Shown: positions 1 through 8,451, counted from the first letter of the stretch. The stretch is DNA of 51,016 bases from DASRSS01 sp035656335 (GCA_035656335.1 DASRSS010000114.1:1-51016); one strand, 5' to 3'. Notes: generated by a model not told the origin, from the sequence alone. Made by a program: numbers and translations.

Positions 1-239
1 AATGCCGACCGCAGGTAGTCGTGGACGGCCTTCTCCGGAACCCGGAACGAGCGGCCTACCCGGACGGCGGGGAGGTCACCGCCGTGCACCATGCGGTACA
101 CCGTCATCTTCGAAACGCGCATGACCGAGGCCACCTCGGCCACGGTCAGGAACTTGACCTCGGCCAGGGCGGGGTCGACCGGGTGCACCCCGGAGGATTC
201 CGTGGGCTTGCCAGGTCCGCGCTGTGCAGACGTGCTCAT
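1..239 (-). CDS. Excisionase-family HTH DNA-binding protein (3' end outside window)
   Basis: Small DNA-binding protein of the BldC/excisionase-like MerR-type HTH family. From the ATG at 239, 79 codons are visible and the frame runs off the window edge. Residues about 31-75 form the HTH, with LTVAEVASVMRVSKMTVYRM followed by the wing GDLPAVRVGRSFRVP. The first 29 residues are a disordered, Gly/Pro/Ser-rich leader. It sits downstream of proC on the same strand, as the small HTH gene Rv0500A does beside proC in mycobacteria (recalled synteny). The HTH is seen; targets are unknown. Confidence 0.85.
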   Translation of the reverse strand, partial: MSTSAQRGPGKPTESSGVHPVDPALAEVKFLTVAEVASVMRVSKMTVYRMVHGGDLPAVRVGRSFRVPEKAVHDYLRSA

Positions 240-330
240 GTCTCACCGACACCTTCGGCACGTGTCAGTGCGTCGGCTTCCCCACCGACGAACGGGACAC
301 GCACGTGCTCCTGCTGAGACTAGCGGTACC

Positions 331-362
331 AGTGGGGCAGATGCGATACCCAGTCCCCCACT
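331..362. terminator. Hairpin between proC and the HTH gene
   Basis: Seven-base arms AGTGGGG (331-337) and CCCCACT (356-362) lie in the 145-bp gap downstream of proC and upstream of the HTH gene. It may be a weak terminator of proC or an operator for the HTH gene. There is no U-tract, so the role is inferred. Confidence 0.35.
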
Positions 363-384
363 TTCTTGCCTGACACGGATCCGA

Positions 385-1185
385 TCACTCGCTGCCCAGT
401 TCGCGGCTGCGGTTGCAGGCGGCCTCGATCGCGGCGAGCAGGGCCGCGCGGACGCCGTGCACCTCGAGCTCGCGGATTGCCGCGATCGTGGTGCCGCCCG
501 GGCTCGTGACGGCCTCGCGCAGCTGCACCGGGTGCTCGCCGGAATCGCGCAGCATGACCGCGGAGCCGATCGCGGACTGGACGATCAGCTCGGTCGCGAG
601 CGTCCGGGGCAGCCCGAGCAGGATGCCGGCGTCGATCATCGCCTCGACCAGGTAGAAGAAGTAGGCCGGCCCGGACCCGGACAGCGCGGTGACCGCGTCC
701 AGCTGCGATTCGGGCACCCGCACGACGCGTCCGACGGCGGACAGCAGCGCCTCGGCGGTGGCCAGGTGCGCCTCGCCGGCGTGCGCGCCCGCGGATACGG
801 CGGTCATCGCCTGCTCGACGAGGGCTGGCGTGTTCGGCATGCAGCGCACGACCGCGACGCCCCCGGGCAGCCGGGCCTCGATGTGCGCGGTCGTAATGCC
901 CGCCGCCACCGACACGATCAGGTGCCGGTCGGTCACGCTCGACGCGAGCTCAGCGAGCAGCGTGTCGAGGTCCTGCGGCTTCACCGCCAGCACGATCGTG
1001 CCGGCGAAACCGGCCGCCTCCGCGACGTCGACCGCCTTCACGCCGTGGGTCGCGACGAGCTGGGCGGCCCGCTCGGCGTGCTTCTCGACGACGACGACGT
1101 CCGCCGGGCTGTACTCGCCGCGCAGCAGCCCGGACAGCAGCGCCTCGCCGATCTTGCCGCCGCCGAGGATCGCCAGTGCGTCCAT
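385..1185 (-). CDS. proC: Pyrroline-5-carboxylate reductase
   Basis: Reduces delta1-pyrroline-5-carboxylate to L-proline with NAD(P)H, the last step of proline synthesis, in the cytoplasm. The 266-residue length is normal. The N-terminal Rossmann fold starts with AILGGGKIGEALL (GGGKIG, residues 8-13). The C-terminal dimerisation domain carries LSGSGPAY (168-175) and SPGGTT (228-233), the ProC signature. The ATG at 1185 is chosen because an AAGGG ribosome-binding site lies about 8 nt upstream; the open frame extends further without homology. It follows the proline dehydrogenase gene by 19 bp on the same strand, so both are probably in one transcript. Confidence 0.95.
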   Translation of the reverse strand: MDALAILGGGKIGEALLSGLLRGEYSPADVVVVEKHAERAAQLVATHGVKAVDVAEAAGFAGTIVLAVKPQDLDTLLAELASSVTDRHLIVSVAAGITTAHIEARLPGGVAVVRCMPNTPALVEQAMTAVSAGAHAGEAHLATAEALLSAVGRVVRVPESQLDAVTALSGSGPAYFFYLVEAMIDAGILLGLPRTLATELIVQSAIGSAVMLRDSGEHPVQLREAVTSPGGTTIAAIRELEVHGVRAALLAAIEAACNRSRELGSE

Positions 1186-1204
1186 GATCGTTCGCCCTTC
1201 GCTG

Positions 1205-2170
1205 TCAGCCGCGGGTGGCCACCGCGCGGGCGAAGAACGCGAGGTTCGCCGGGCGCTCGGCCAGCCGCCGCATGAGGTAGCCGTACCACTGGGCACCGTA
1301 CGGGACGTAGACGCGCACGGTGTGCTGGTTTTCGGCGAGGCGACGTTGCTCGTCCGGACGGATGCCGTAGAGCAGCTGGAACTCGAACTCGCCGCCGGAC
1401 TTGCCGTGAAACTTGGCGCGTTCGGCCGCGATCTCGATCAGCCGCGGGTCGTGAGTGGCGACCATCGGGTAGCCGGCCCCGCTCATCAGGATGTTCAGGC
1501 AGCGCACGTAGGACAGGTCGACGTCCAGCCGCTTCGTGTACGCCACCGACTCGGGCTCGCGGTAGGCGCCCTTGCACAGCCGCACCCGGCTGCCCGCGGT
1601 GGCCAGGTCGCGGCAGTCGCCCTCGGTGCGCCGCAGGTACGCCTGCAGCACCGCGCCGACGTCCGGGAAGTCGGCGCGCAGCTCGCGCAGGATGTCGAGG
1701 GTCGAGTCGGTGGTGGTGTGGTCCTCCATGTCCAGGGTGACCGTGGCCCCGGCGTCGGCCGCCGCCTGGCAGATCGCCCGGGCGTGCTCGAGCGCGAGCT
1801 TCTCGCCGTCCACCGGCAGGGCCTGGCCGATGGCGCTGAGCTTCACGCTGACCTCGGCCCGCGCGGTCAGCGGACCGAGGCGTTCGGCGATTCCTGCGTC
1901 GGCGAGTGCCCGGAGCAGTTCGGTGTACTCGGTGACGACGGCGCGGGCGCGCTCGCGGTCGGTGCAGTCCTCGCCGAGGTGATCGAGGCTGACGGTCAGG
2001 CCGGAGCGGATCAGCTCGCGCGCGGCGGCGACGGCGCTCGTCCGGTCGGGGCCGCCGACGAAGCGGCGGACGACGTCACGGCTGACGGGCGCGCGCGAGA
2101 CGAGCCGTTCGACCCGGGCACTGCGGGACGCGGCCAACACGGCGGAGCGGAGCAGGGCGGGCACCCGCAC
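1205..2170 (-). CDS. Proline dehydrogenase (monofunctional, FAD-dependent)
   Basis: Oxidises L-proline to pyrroline-5-carboxylate, passing electrons to FAD and then the respiratory chain. The 321 residues match the short actinobacterial monofunctional ProDH family rather than bifunctional PutA. Visible barrel motifs are TLDMEDHTTTDST, RVRLCKGAYREP and the C-terminal proline-binding YLMRRLAE (about 298-305), which fits the family pattern YxxRRxxE. No P5C dehydrogenase gene is nearby. The next gene downstream is proC, whose reaction is the reverse, and the sugar-isomerase gene lies 29 bp upstream. Confidence 0.93.
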   Translation of the reverse strand: MRVPALLRSAVLAASRSARVERLVSRAPVSRDVVRRFVGGPDRTSAVAAARELIRSGLTVSLDHLGEDCTDRERARAVVTEYTELLRALADAGIAERLGPLTARAEVSVKLSAIGQALPVDGEKLALEHARAICQAAADAGATVTLDMEDHTTTDSTLDILRELRADFPDVGAVLQAYLRRTEGDCRDLATAGSRVRLCKGAYREPESVAYTKRLDVDLSYVRCLNILMSGAGYPMVATHDPRLIEIAAERAKFHGKSGGEFEFQLLYGIRPDEQRRLAENQHTVRVYVPYGAQWYGYLMRRLAERPANLAFFARAVATRG

Positions 2171-2199
2171 AGGCTAACGGCCTACGCACCGGCGCCGTG

Positions 2200-3012
2200 T
2201 CAGGACGTGCGCGCGGGAAGCTGGCCCAGGTGCGTGCGGCAGAACGCCAGCGCCTCGGCCAGCTCGGCCTGCCGCTCGGCGCGGTCCAACGCCCGGCGCG
2301 TGTTCACCTCGACGATCACGTGCCCGGCGAAGCCGTTGCATGCGACGGTCGCGAGCACGTCCGCGCACGGCTGCGTGCCGCGTCCAGGGATCAGGTGCTC
2401 GTCCTTGGTGACGCCGGTGCCGTCGGCCAGGTGGACGTGCCGCAGCCGGTCCCCCATCGCGGCCAGCATCGCCATCGCGTCCGACTGCGACACGGCGGCG
2501 TGCGACAGGTCCAGCGTGTAGTCGCGGTACGGCTCGTCGTCGGGCGTGAGCGTGACGTCCCAACCGGGCTGGTACGCGGACACCTCGCGGCCCCGCACCC
2601 GCAGCGGGAACATGTTCTCCACGGCGAACCGCACGTCGGTCTCGCCGGCCATCCGCGCGATGCCGCGGCGGAACGAGCGCGCGTAGTCGCGCTGCCAGCG
2701 GAACGGCGGGTGCACGACGACGGTCTGCGCGCCGAGCAGCTCGGCGGCGAACCGGGCGCGTTCCAGCTTCTGCCACGGGTCGGTCGTCCAGACCCGTTGC
2801 GTGATCAGCAGGCACGGCGCGTGGACGGCCAGGATCGGCACTTGGTAGTGCTGCGAGAGCCGCAGCAGGGCGTACGGGTCCTGGCTGGTCGGGTCCGTCC
2901 AGACCATGACCTCGACGCCGTCGTAGCCGAGGCGCGCGGCAAGCTCGAACGCGGCGGCGGTCCCTTCCGGGTACACCGACGCCGTGGAGAGCCCGACCCG
3001 CACCGCTCCCAT
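2200..3012 (-). CDS. Sugar phosphate isomerase/epimerase family TIM-barrel protein
   Basis: 270-residue xylose-isomerase-like TIM barrel (AP-endonuclease-2 superfamily). Typical metal-barrel segments are visible: VEVMVWTDP near the N terminus, VVVHPPFRWQ, AVENMFP (metal-ligand Glu), TLDLSHA, VHLADG and a late VIVEVNTRR. The substrate cannot be read from the sequence. It resembles Rv0498, which also lies near proC in M. tuberculosis (recalled synteny). Translation from the ATG at 3012 appears leaderless: a TACCCT -10 element lies 6 nt upstream. Likely first gene of a run continuing into proline dehydrogenase and proC. Confidence 0.82.
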   Translation of the reverse strand: MGAVRVGLSTASVYPEGTAAAFELAARLGYDGVEVMVWTDPTSQDPYALLRLSQHYQVPILAVHAPCLLITQRVWTTDPWQKLERARFAAELLGAQTVVVHPPFRWQRDYARSFRRGIARMAGETDVRFAVENMFPLRVRGREVSAYQPGWDVTLTPDDEPYRDYTLDLSHAAVSQSDAMAMLAAMGDRLRHVHLADGTGVTKDEHLIPGRGTQPCADVLATVACNGFAGHVIVEVNTRRALDRAERQAELAEALAFCRTHLGQLPARTS

Positions 3013-3018
3013 GGCGGG

Positions 3019-3058
3019 AGGGTAGCCGTCCGGCCGCGATCACCGCGACGATTACCCT
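3019..3058. promoter_or_regulatory. Divergent leaderless promoter pair
   Basis: Two identical TACCCT -10 hexamers point away from each other. The minus-strand copy occupies 3024-3019, 6 nt from the ATG at 3012. The plus-strand copy occupies 3053-3058, 7 nt from the GTG at 3066. Neither start has a convincing ribosome-binding site. The spacing is what is known for leaderless mRNAs, where transcription starts on the first base of the start codon. Confidence 0.6.
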
Positions 3059-3065
3059 TGGCGCC

Positions 3066-3902
3066 GTGCCAGAGAACACTCCCGCCGCGGCGGCAGCGCC
3101 CGTCCCCGAAGTAGGGCTCGACTTCCCGCGGGAGTGGATCGAGTTCGTCGATCCGGCCGACGCCGAGCACTGGATCCGCGCCGACCTCACCTGGCTGTGC
3201 TCGCGCTGGACCTGCATCTTCGGACGCGGCTGCCACGGCACCGTGGCCGGCCAGGCGAGCACCGGCTGCTGCAACCACGGCGCCTACTTCTCCGACCGCG
3301 AGGACGAGGAGCGGGTGCGCGGCTTCGTCAAGCAGCTGACGCCGGACCTGTGGCAGCTGCACGACGCGGCCGTCCAGCCCGGCAAGAAGAAGCTCAACGT
3401 GTTCGTCAAGGACACCCTGGATGACGAGCAGCGCTGGAAGACCCGGGTGGTCGACGGGGCGTGCATCTTCGCCAACCGCGAGGGCTTCGCCGGCGGCATC
3501 GGCTGCGCGCTGCACGCCCTCGCGCTGCAGCAGGGACGCAACCCGCTGGAGACCAAGCCGGAGGTGTGCTGGCAGCTGCCGGTGCGCCGCGAGCAGGAGT
3601 GGGTGGACCGCCCGGACGACACCCGCATCCTCGTCTCGACGATCGCCGAGTTCGACCGGCGCGGCTGGGGCGAGGGCGGCCACGACCTGGACTGGTACTG
3701 CACGTCCTCGCCGGAGGCGCACGTCGGCGGCGAGCCGATGTACGTCTCGTACGGGCCGGAACTGGTCGCGCTGATCGGCGAGCAGGCGTACGCCGAGCTT
3801 TCGCGCATCTGCGCCGACCGGCTCAGGCTCGGGCTGGTCGCCGTGCACCCCGCGACCGCCGCGGCGCAGCAAAGCCCGCACCAGGGCGCGCAGCAGACAT
3901 AG
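3066..3902 (+). CDS. Conserved cysteine-rich protein of unknown function (Rv0495c-like)
   Basis: 278-residue cytoplasmic protein, no signal peptide or membrane segment. Cysteines cluster at 45, 50, 56, 68 and 69, with later ones at about 133, 147 and 168. Motifs include CSRWTCIFGRGCHG, STGCCNHGAYF and DGACIFANREGFAGGIGCAL. The spacing resembles Cys-cluster proteins of the DUF3109/YkgJ type that may bind zinc or an Fe-S cluster, but I cannot identify the metal. Position between regX3 and the Rv0498-like gene matches Rv0495c in M. tuberculosis (recalled). The GTG start follows TACCCT by 7 nt. Confidence 0.7.
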   Translation: MPENTPAAAAAPVPEVGLDFPREWIEFVDPADAEHWIRADLTWLCSRWTCIFGRGCHGTVAGQASTGCCNHGAYFSDREDEERVRGFVKQLTPDLWQLHDAAVQPGKKKLNVFVKDTLDDEQRWKTRVVDGACIFANREGFAGGIGCALHALALQQGRNPLETKPEVCWQLPVRREQEWVDRPDDTRILVSTIAEFDRRGWGEGGHDLDWYCTSSPEAHVGGEPMYVSYGPELVALIGEQAYAELSRICADRLRLGLVAVHPATAAAQQSPHQGAQQT

Positions 3903-3975
3903 TCCGCCGCCGGATGCAGCAGCGCGGGCCGCTCGTGCGTTGAAGACCCGAAAGCCGTCCGGCGAGAGGGTATTG

Positions 3976-4482
3976 ATGCAGTTCGACGAGTACGTGCGCA
4001 TGCAGCGGCCGGCGCTCATGCGGTTCGCGACGGTGCTGACCGGGCGGACCTGGCTGGCCGAGGACGTGGTCAGCGACGTGCTCGGTCGCGCGTTCGAGCG
4101 GTGGGACCGCATCGGCGAGACTGACCAGCCACACGCATACGTCCGGCGGATGGTCGTCAACGAATACCTCTCCTGGCAGCGCCGCGCCAAGCGGCATGCC
4201 CCGCTCGATGACGAACCCGGCGCCCCGGTGCCGGACGGAGCCGCCGAGCGGGCCGAACGCGCCGCCATGATCCACCTGCTCGACCGACTGCCACGCCGCC
4301 AGCGTGCCGCCGTCGTGCTGCGTTACTACGCCGGGCTGTCCGACGAGGAGGTCGCGGCCGAACTGGGCTGCCGGGCGAGCACCGTCCGCAGCCAGATCTC
4401 GCGGGCCCTCGCTGCCCTGCGCATCGACATCAACGACACGGCCGGGGCGTACCCGGCCCCGACCGTCTTGGAGATCCGATGA
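3976..4482 (+). CDS. RNA polymerase sigma factor, SigE family (ECF type)
   Basis: 168-residue group 4 sigma factor. Region 2 spans about residues 1-70 (FDEYVRMQRPALMRFATVLT, then WLAEDVVSDVLGRAFERW). Region 4 spans about 105-155, with LPRRQRAAVVLRYYAGLSD and the recognition helix GCRASTVRSQISRAL. The ATG at 3976 is preferred over an upstream TTG because GAGAGGG lies 5 nt before it. Its stop overlaps the next ATG (ATGA), so the partner is translationally coupled. SigE-family ECFs are typical of actinobacteria; the signal and regulon are unknown. Confidence 0.9.
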   Translation: MQFDEYVRMQRPALMRFATVLTGRTWLAEDVVSDVLGRAFERWDRIGETDQPHAYVRRMVVNEYLSWQRRAKRHAPLDDEPGAPVPDGAAERAERAAMIHLLDRLPRRQRAAVVLRYYAGLSDEEVAAELGCRASTVRSQISRALAALRIDINDTAGAYPAPTVLEIR

Positions 4483-5285
4483 ACACTCTGCGCGATCTGC
4501 ACGAAGCGTTCCACGAGCTCGAACTGCGCGCCGACGCCATCCACGCCGCCCCGGAGCCGGCGATCCGCCCGGGCCGTTCGGCCCGCCGGCTGATCGCCCC
4601 GACCGCGTCCGTGGCCGCCGTCGCGGCGGTCGCGCTGACCGTCGCCGGCGTGACCGTCTGGCACGACGGCTCCGGCTCGAACTCGGGCACGACGCAGGCC
4701 GGGGCAGGTGGGGGGTCCCAGCCGCAGGTGCTCCAGTCGCAGCCGGTCGCGCAGATGACGACGGCGCCCGCGGGCTTCCAGCCGCCGGCCAGCGCCGACG
4801 AGCTGGCGGCCAGGGCCCGCGCGATCCTGGCGGGCATCGCGACGATCACCGTCACCGACAGCGGCCCCAACGTGCAGATGACCCTGCCGTCCGGGATGAA
4901 GGGCGCGGCCAGTGCCGCAGTGCCGAACGGCGGCGACGCCAACGGCGCGATGATCACCGGCACCCTTACCGCGGCCGGACGCACCGGCGGCTTCCAGCTG
5001 GACGTCTATACCGAGAAGGCGCACGGCACGGGCACCGCCTGCGACGTCCCGAGCTCGTGCACACATCACGTCGGCTCCGACGGCTCCGTGCTGTGGGCCA
5101 GCACCTGGCACGACGCGACCGGCGGGCTGACCGAGCAGGTCGAGCTGGACCGCGCGGACGGCGGGGTGATCTCGCTGCACCTGAGCACGGAGCGCGACCC
5201 GAAGGGCGGCGGTCCGGCCATCGCCTCGCAGCTGCCGCTGACCGTCCAGCAGATGACGGACCTCGTCAGCTCCGACCAGTGGTGA
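4479..5285 (+). CDS. Probable membrane-anchored partner (anti-sigma-like) of the SigE-type sigma factor
   Basis: 268 residues with a short cytoplasmic N terminus (LHEAFHELELRADAI), one membrane segment at about residues 38-60 (ending TVAGVTVWHD), then a Gly/Ser/Gln-rich linker and an extracytoplasmic domain of about 190 residues. The domain has two cysteines in TACDVPSSCTHH. The overlap with the sigma gene and the topology suggest an anti-sigma or signal-sensing role. The zinc anti-sigma motif HxxxCxxC is absent, so this is inference from context. It converges on regX3 with a 4-bp gap. Confidence 0.7.
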   Translation: MNTLRDLHEAFHELELRADAIHAAPEPAIRPGRSARRLIAPTASVAAVAAVALTVAGVTVWHDGSGSNSGTTQAGAGGGSQPQVLQSQPVAQMTTAPAGFQPPASADELAARARAILAGIATITVTDSGPNVQMTLPSGMKGAASAAVPNGGDANGAMITGTLTAAGRTGGFQLDVYTEKAHGTGTACDVPSSCTHHVGSDGSVLWASTWHDATGGLTEQVELDRADGGVISLHLSTERDPKGGGPAIASQLPLTVQQMTDLVSSDQW

Positions 5286-5289
5286 CGGT

Positions 5290-5973
5290 TCAGGCCTCCA
5301 GCTTGTAGCCCAATCCCCTTACCGTCACGAGGTATTTGGGGTCGGACGGATCGGGTTCGATCTTCGCCCGCAGCCGCTTCACGTGGACGTCCAGGGTCTT
5401 GGTGTCACCGACGTAGTCGGGACCCCAGACCCGGTCGATCAGCTGGCCGCGGGTGAGGACCCGTCCGCAGTTGCGCAGCAGCAGCTCGAGGAGATCGAAC
5501 TCCTTGAGCGGCAGCGAGACCGGACGGCCGTCGACGGTCACCACGTGCCGCTCGACGTCCATCCGCACCGGGCCGGCCTCGATCACCGGCGAGATCAGCT
5601 CGTCGGGGTGGTCACCGCCGCGGCGCAGCACGGCACGGATCCGCGCGATCAGCTCGCGGGACGAGTACGGCTTGGTCACGTAATCGTCCGCGCCGAGCTC
5701 GAGGCCGACGATCTTGTCGATCTCGGCGTCGCGCGCGGTGACCATGATGATCGGGACGTTCGAGCGGGACCGGAGCGCGCGGCACACCTCGGTGCCGGAC
5801 AGGCCGGGCAGCATCAGGTCCAACAGCACCACATCGGCCCCGGACCGGTCGTAGGCGGCCAGCGCGTCCGTGCCCGTCGCGGCCACCTCGACCTCGAACC
5901 CGTCGCGCTCGAGCTGGAAGCTGAGCGCGTCGGAGAAGGACTCCTCGTCCTCGACCAGCAGTACGCGCGTCAC
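5290..5973 (-). CDS. regX3: Response regulator RegX3 (OmpR family)
   Basis: 227-residue OmpR/PhoB-type regulator. The receiver domain has acidic residues in VEDEE, phospho-acceptor Asp52 in LLDLMLPG, and Lys101 in YVTKPYS. The C-terminal winged helix starts around residue 130 and ends VRGLGYKLEA. The GTG start overlaps the stop of senX3 (GTGA). In mycobacteria and streptomycetes (PhoP there) this regulator controls the phosphate-starvation response. The assignment rests on sequence plus the adjacent kinase and gpm-ybjN-mshA context. Confidence 0.93.
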   Translation of the reverse strand: MTRVLLVEDEESFSDALSFQLERDGFEVEVAATGTDALAAYDRSGADVVLLDLMLPGLSGTEVCRALRSRSNVPIIMVTARDAEIDKIVGLELGADDYVTKPYSSRELIARIRAVLRRGGDHPDELISPVIEAGPVRMDVERHVVTVDGRPVSLPLKEFDLLELLLRNCGRVLTRGQLIDRVWGPDYVGDTKTLDVHVKRLRAKIEPDPSDPKYLVTVRGLGYKLEA

Positions 5974-7151
5974 GGCGTCGAGGATCCCCCGTCCGAGTGA
6001 ACGCGAGGTAACCGGACGGTGAACGTCGAACCCTCGCCGGGCGTGCTGCGAACGGTGACCGTGCCGCGGTGGTTGGTGACCACGTTCTTCACGATCGCGA
6101 GGCCGAGGCCGGTGCCGCCGGTGGCGCGGGAGCGCGCCGGGTCGACCCGGTAGAAGCGTTCGAAGATCCGCTCCTGGTCGGCGGCGCTGACGCCGATGCC
6201 CTGGTCGGTGACCGCGATGTCGACGGTGGGACGGGCCTGGTGATCGCTCGCACCCTTCGCCACGACCACCACGCGCGAACCGGATTGGCTGTAGGCGATC
6301 GCGTTGTCGACCAGGTTGGACACGGCGGCGGCGAGCTGGGCGTCGTTGCCGCGCACCCGCAGGCCCGGCTCGCAGCGCACGTCGATCTCGATGCCGGCCT
6401 GCTCGGCGGCGAGCCGCTCGCGGTCGACGGCGTCGGCGACGAGCCGCTCGACGTCCACCTCCGCCGCGCCCGGCATCGGGTCGACGCCCTGCACCTTGGA
6501 CAGCTCCATCAGCTCGGACACCAGCCGTCCCAGCCGCGCGCTCTCGTGCTGCATGCGGCCGGCGAACCTCTCGACGGCCTCGGGATCGCCGGCCGCGTCC
6601 CGCACCGCCTCGGCGAGCAGGCTCAGCGCGCCGACCGGCGTCTTCAGCTCGTGCGACACGTTCGCGACGAAGTCACGGCGCACCTCGTCGAGCCGGCGCT
6701 GCTCGCTGATGTCGGCGAGCAGCAGGGCCACACCGTCGGCGCGGTCCGCGTCGGTGACCGGCACCGCCGTGGCCGCGACCGCGATCGGCTCGCGGCCGAG
6801 CCGGCTCAGCGGCAGGTCGATCGCGCGGCACAGCGAAGCGTCGTCACGCCGCGCGTCGGACGCGATCGCGCGCAGCGGCTCGAAGGCCAGCCGGTCGACG
6901 TCCACCACGTCCATCGCGCGGGCCGCCGGGTTGACGAGGACTACGCGCTCCTCGGCGTCGACGACCACGACGCCGATGTCGAGCGCCTCGACCACCAGCG
7001 AGGCGAGCGCGGGCAGGTGCGGCGGCCGCCGGGGCGCCTCGGCGTCCGGACCCGGCGCCTCCTGCGCGCGCCGTGCGGTGAACAGCACGCGGGCCGCCGC
7101 GATGGACAGCAGCACGGCGATGACGATGAGGGCGAGCGCCAGCCCGAGCAC
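5970..7151 (-). CDS. senX3: Sensor histidine kinase SenX3
   Basis: Partner kinase of RegX3, about 393 residues from the GTG at 7151. One N-terminal membrane segment (about 1-24) is followed by a PAS-like region (VVEALDIGVVVVDAEERVVL), the HisKA motif FVANVSHELKTPVGAL with phospho-acceptor His167, an N-box NLVDNAIAYS, and ATP-lid glycine motifs (RSRATGGTGLGLAIVK). The 7151 start sits 4 nt past the gpm stop and begins directly with the membrane helix. An upstream start at 7205 would overlap gpm by 50 bp and add an Arg/Pro-rich leader, so it is less likely. Architecture matches mycobacterial SenX3. Confidence 0.92.
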   Translation of the reverse strand: MLGLALALIVIAVLLSIAAARVLFTARRAQEAPGPDAEAPRRPPHLPALASLVVEALDIGVVVVDAEERVVLVNPAARAMDVVDVDRLAFEPLRAIASDARRDDASLCRAIDLPLSRLGREPIAVAATAVPVTDADRADGVALLLADISEQRRLDEVRRDFVANVSHELKTPVGALSLLAEAVRDAAGDPEAVERFAGRMQHESARLGRLVSELMELSKVQGVDPMPGAAEVDVERLVADAVDRERLAAEQAGIEIDVRCEPGLRVRGNDAQLAAAVSNLVDNAIAYSQSGSRVVVVAKGASDHQARPTVDIAVTDQGIGVSAADQERIFERFYRVDPARSRATGGTGLGLAIVKNVVTNHRGTVTVRSTPGEGSTFTVRLPRVHSDGGSSTP

Positions 7152-7155
7152 GGAA

Positions 7156-7896
7156 CTACTTCTTGCCCTGGTTGGCGACGGCCTCGATCGCGGCCGCGGC
7201 GGCATCCGGATCCAGGTACGCCCCCGGGCCGGTCGGCATCATCGTGACCGGGTCCAGCTCGTAGCGCCGCGGGATCCCGGTCGGCACGTTCAGCGCGACG
7301 ACGGCCTCGTCCGACATGCCGTCCAGGTGCTTGATCAGCGCGCGCAGCGAGTTGCCGTGCGCGGCCACCAGCACGGTGCCGTTGCGCAGGTCGGGGACGA
7401 TCGCGTCGTACCAGTACGGCAGCATCCGGCCGACGACGTCCTTGAGGCATTCGGTGCGCGGCACGGTCTCCAGCAGGTTCGCGTAGCGCGGGTCGCCGAC
7501 CTGGCTGTACGTGTCGTCGTCCGCGAGCGGCGGCGGCGGGACGTCGTACGAGCGGCGCCACAGCATGAACTGTTCGTCGCCGAACTCGGCGCGCACCGCG
7601 GCCTTGTCCTTGCCCTGCAGCGCGCCGTAGTGGCGCTCGTTGAGCCGCCACGAGCGGCGCACCGGCACCCAGTGTCGATCGGCCGCGTTCAGCGCGATGT
7701 TCGCGGTGCGGATCGCGCGGCGCAGCACGGACGTGTGCACCACGTCCGGCAGCAGGCCGTGCTCGCGCAGCAGCTCGCCGCCGCGGCGGCCCTCGGCCTC
7801 ACCGGCCGCGGTCAGGTCGACGTCCACCCAGCCGGTGAACAGGTTCTTGGAGTTCCAGTCGCTCTCGCCGTGGCGGAGCAGGATCAGCGTCGGCAC
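7156..7896 (-). CDS. gpmA: 2,3-bisphosphoglycerate-dependent phosphoglycerate mutase
   Basis: Interconverts 3- and 2-phosphoglycerate in glycolysis and gluconeogenesis. 246 residues, near the usual 249. The phosphohistidine motif LRHGESDWN (His9) opens the protein. NERHYGALQGKDK and the second catalytic His in VLVAAHGNSLRAL follow. The GTG at 7896 gives the family-typical N terminus VPTLILLRHG, with AGGA about 9 nt upstream; the open frame extends 13 codons further without homology. It lies between ybjN and senX3, as in mycobacteria. Confidence 0.95.
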   Translation of the reverse strand: MPTLILLRHGESDWNSKNLFTGWVDVDLTAAGEAEGRRGGELLREHGLLPDVVHTSVLRRAIRTANIALNAADRHWVPVRRSWRLNERHYGALQGKDKAAVRAEFGDEQFMLWRRSYDVPPPPLADDDTYSQVGDPRYANLLETVPRTECLKDVVGRMLPYWYDAIVPDLRNGTVLVAAHGNSLRALIKHLDGMSDEAVVALNVPTGIPRRYELDPVTMMPTGPGAYLDPDAAAAAIEAVANQGKK

Positions 7897-7962
7897 GCCC
7901 TCAATCCTGCCAGCCGTGAATACCCCGTTCACCACACCCCGCTGTGGCTGAGGGGGTATCGA

Positions 7963-8451
7963 TCACTCGGACGTGCGCTCGGCGAAGCCCTTGAACGCCT
8001 GCAGGTTGGCCAGCGACTCGCCGCGCTTGACCCGCCAGGCCCACTCGCGGCGGATGGACGAGCCGAACCCCATCTCCAGCAGCGTGTTGAACGTCCCGTC
8101 CGCGTACTCCAGCACGCAGCCCAGGATACGGTCGAGCTCCTCGGGGCTGACGGACGCCAGCGGCACCCGTCCGCTCAGGTAGACGTCGCCGGTCGCGTCG
8201 ATCGCCCAGGCCACCGCGTACATGCGGGCGTTGCGCTGCAGCAGGTAGCCGTACACCTGCTCGCGGTTCTCCTCCGGCGCGCGCAGCACGAACGCCTCGA
8301 TCTCCAGCGCGTGCGCGCCGACCGTCAGCAGGCACGCCGTCTTGAGCCGCTTCTCGCCCGGTAGCGCGACCGCGAACGAGGACTCGTCGAACCGCTCGTG
8401 CTCCAGCTCCTGATCGGCCAGGTAGTTCGCGATGATCTCGGCCGCGCTCAT
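7963..8451 (-). CDS. YbjN-domain protein
   Basis: 162-residue cytoplasmic protein of the YbjN family (Rv0487-like), a fold related to type III secretion chaperones. Characteristic segments are FAVALPGEKRLKTACLLTVG, VLRAPEENREQVYGYLLQRN, DVYLSGRVPL and the C-terminal FNTLLEMGF. Its ATG overlaps the mshA stop by 4 bp (ATGA), so it is coupled to mshA. The molecular function is not established; the conserved link to mycothiol synthesis and gpm is only contextual. Confidence 0.88.
   Translation of the reverse strand: MSAAEIIANYLADQELEHERFDESSFAVALPGEKRLKTACLLTVGAHALEIEAFVLRAPEENREQVYGYLLQRNARMYAVAWAIDATGDVYLSGRVPLASVSPEELDRILGCVLEYADGTFNTLLEMGFGSSIRREWAWRVKRGESLANLQAFKGFAERTSE

Noticed and set aside
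689..2521. 610-codon plus-strand frame opposite proC and proline dehydrogenase
   Set aside because: Antisense shadow of two clear enzyme genes.
6304..8364. 686-codon plus-strand frame opposite senX3, gpm and ybjN
   Set aside because: Low-complexity Ser/Arg/Ala shadow; three well-supported genes lie on the other strand.
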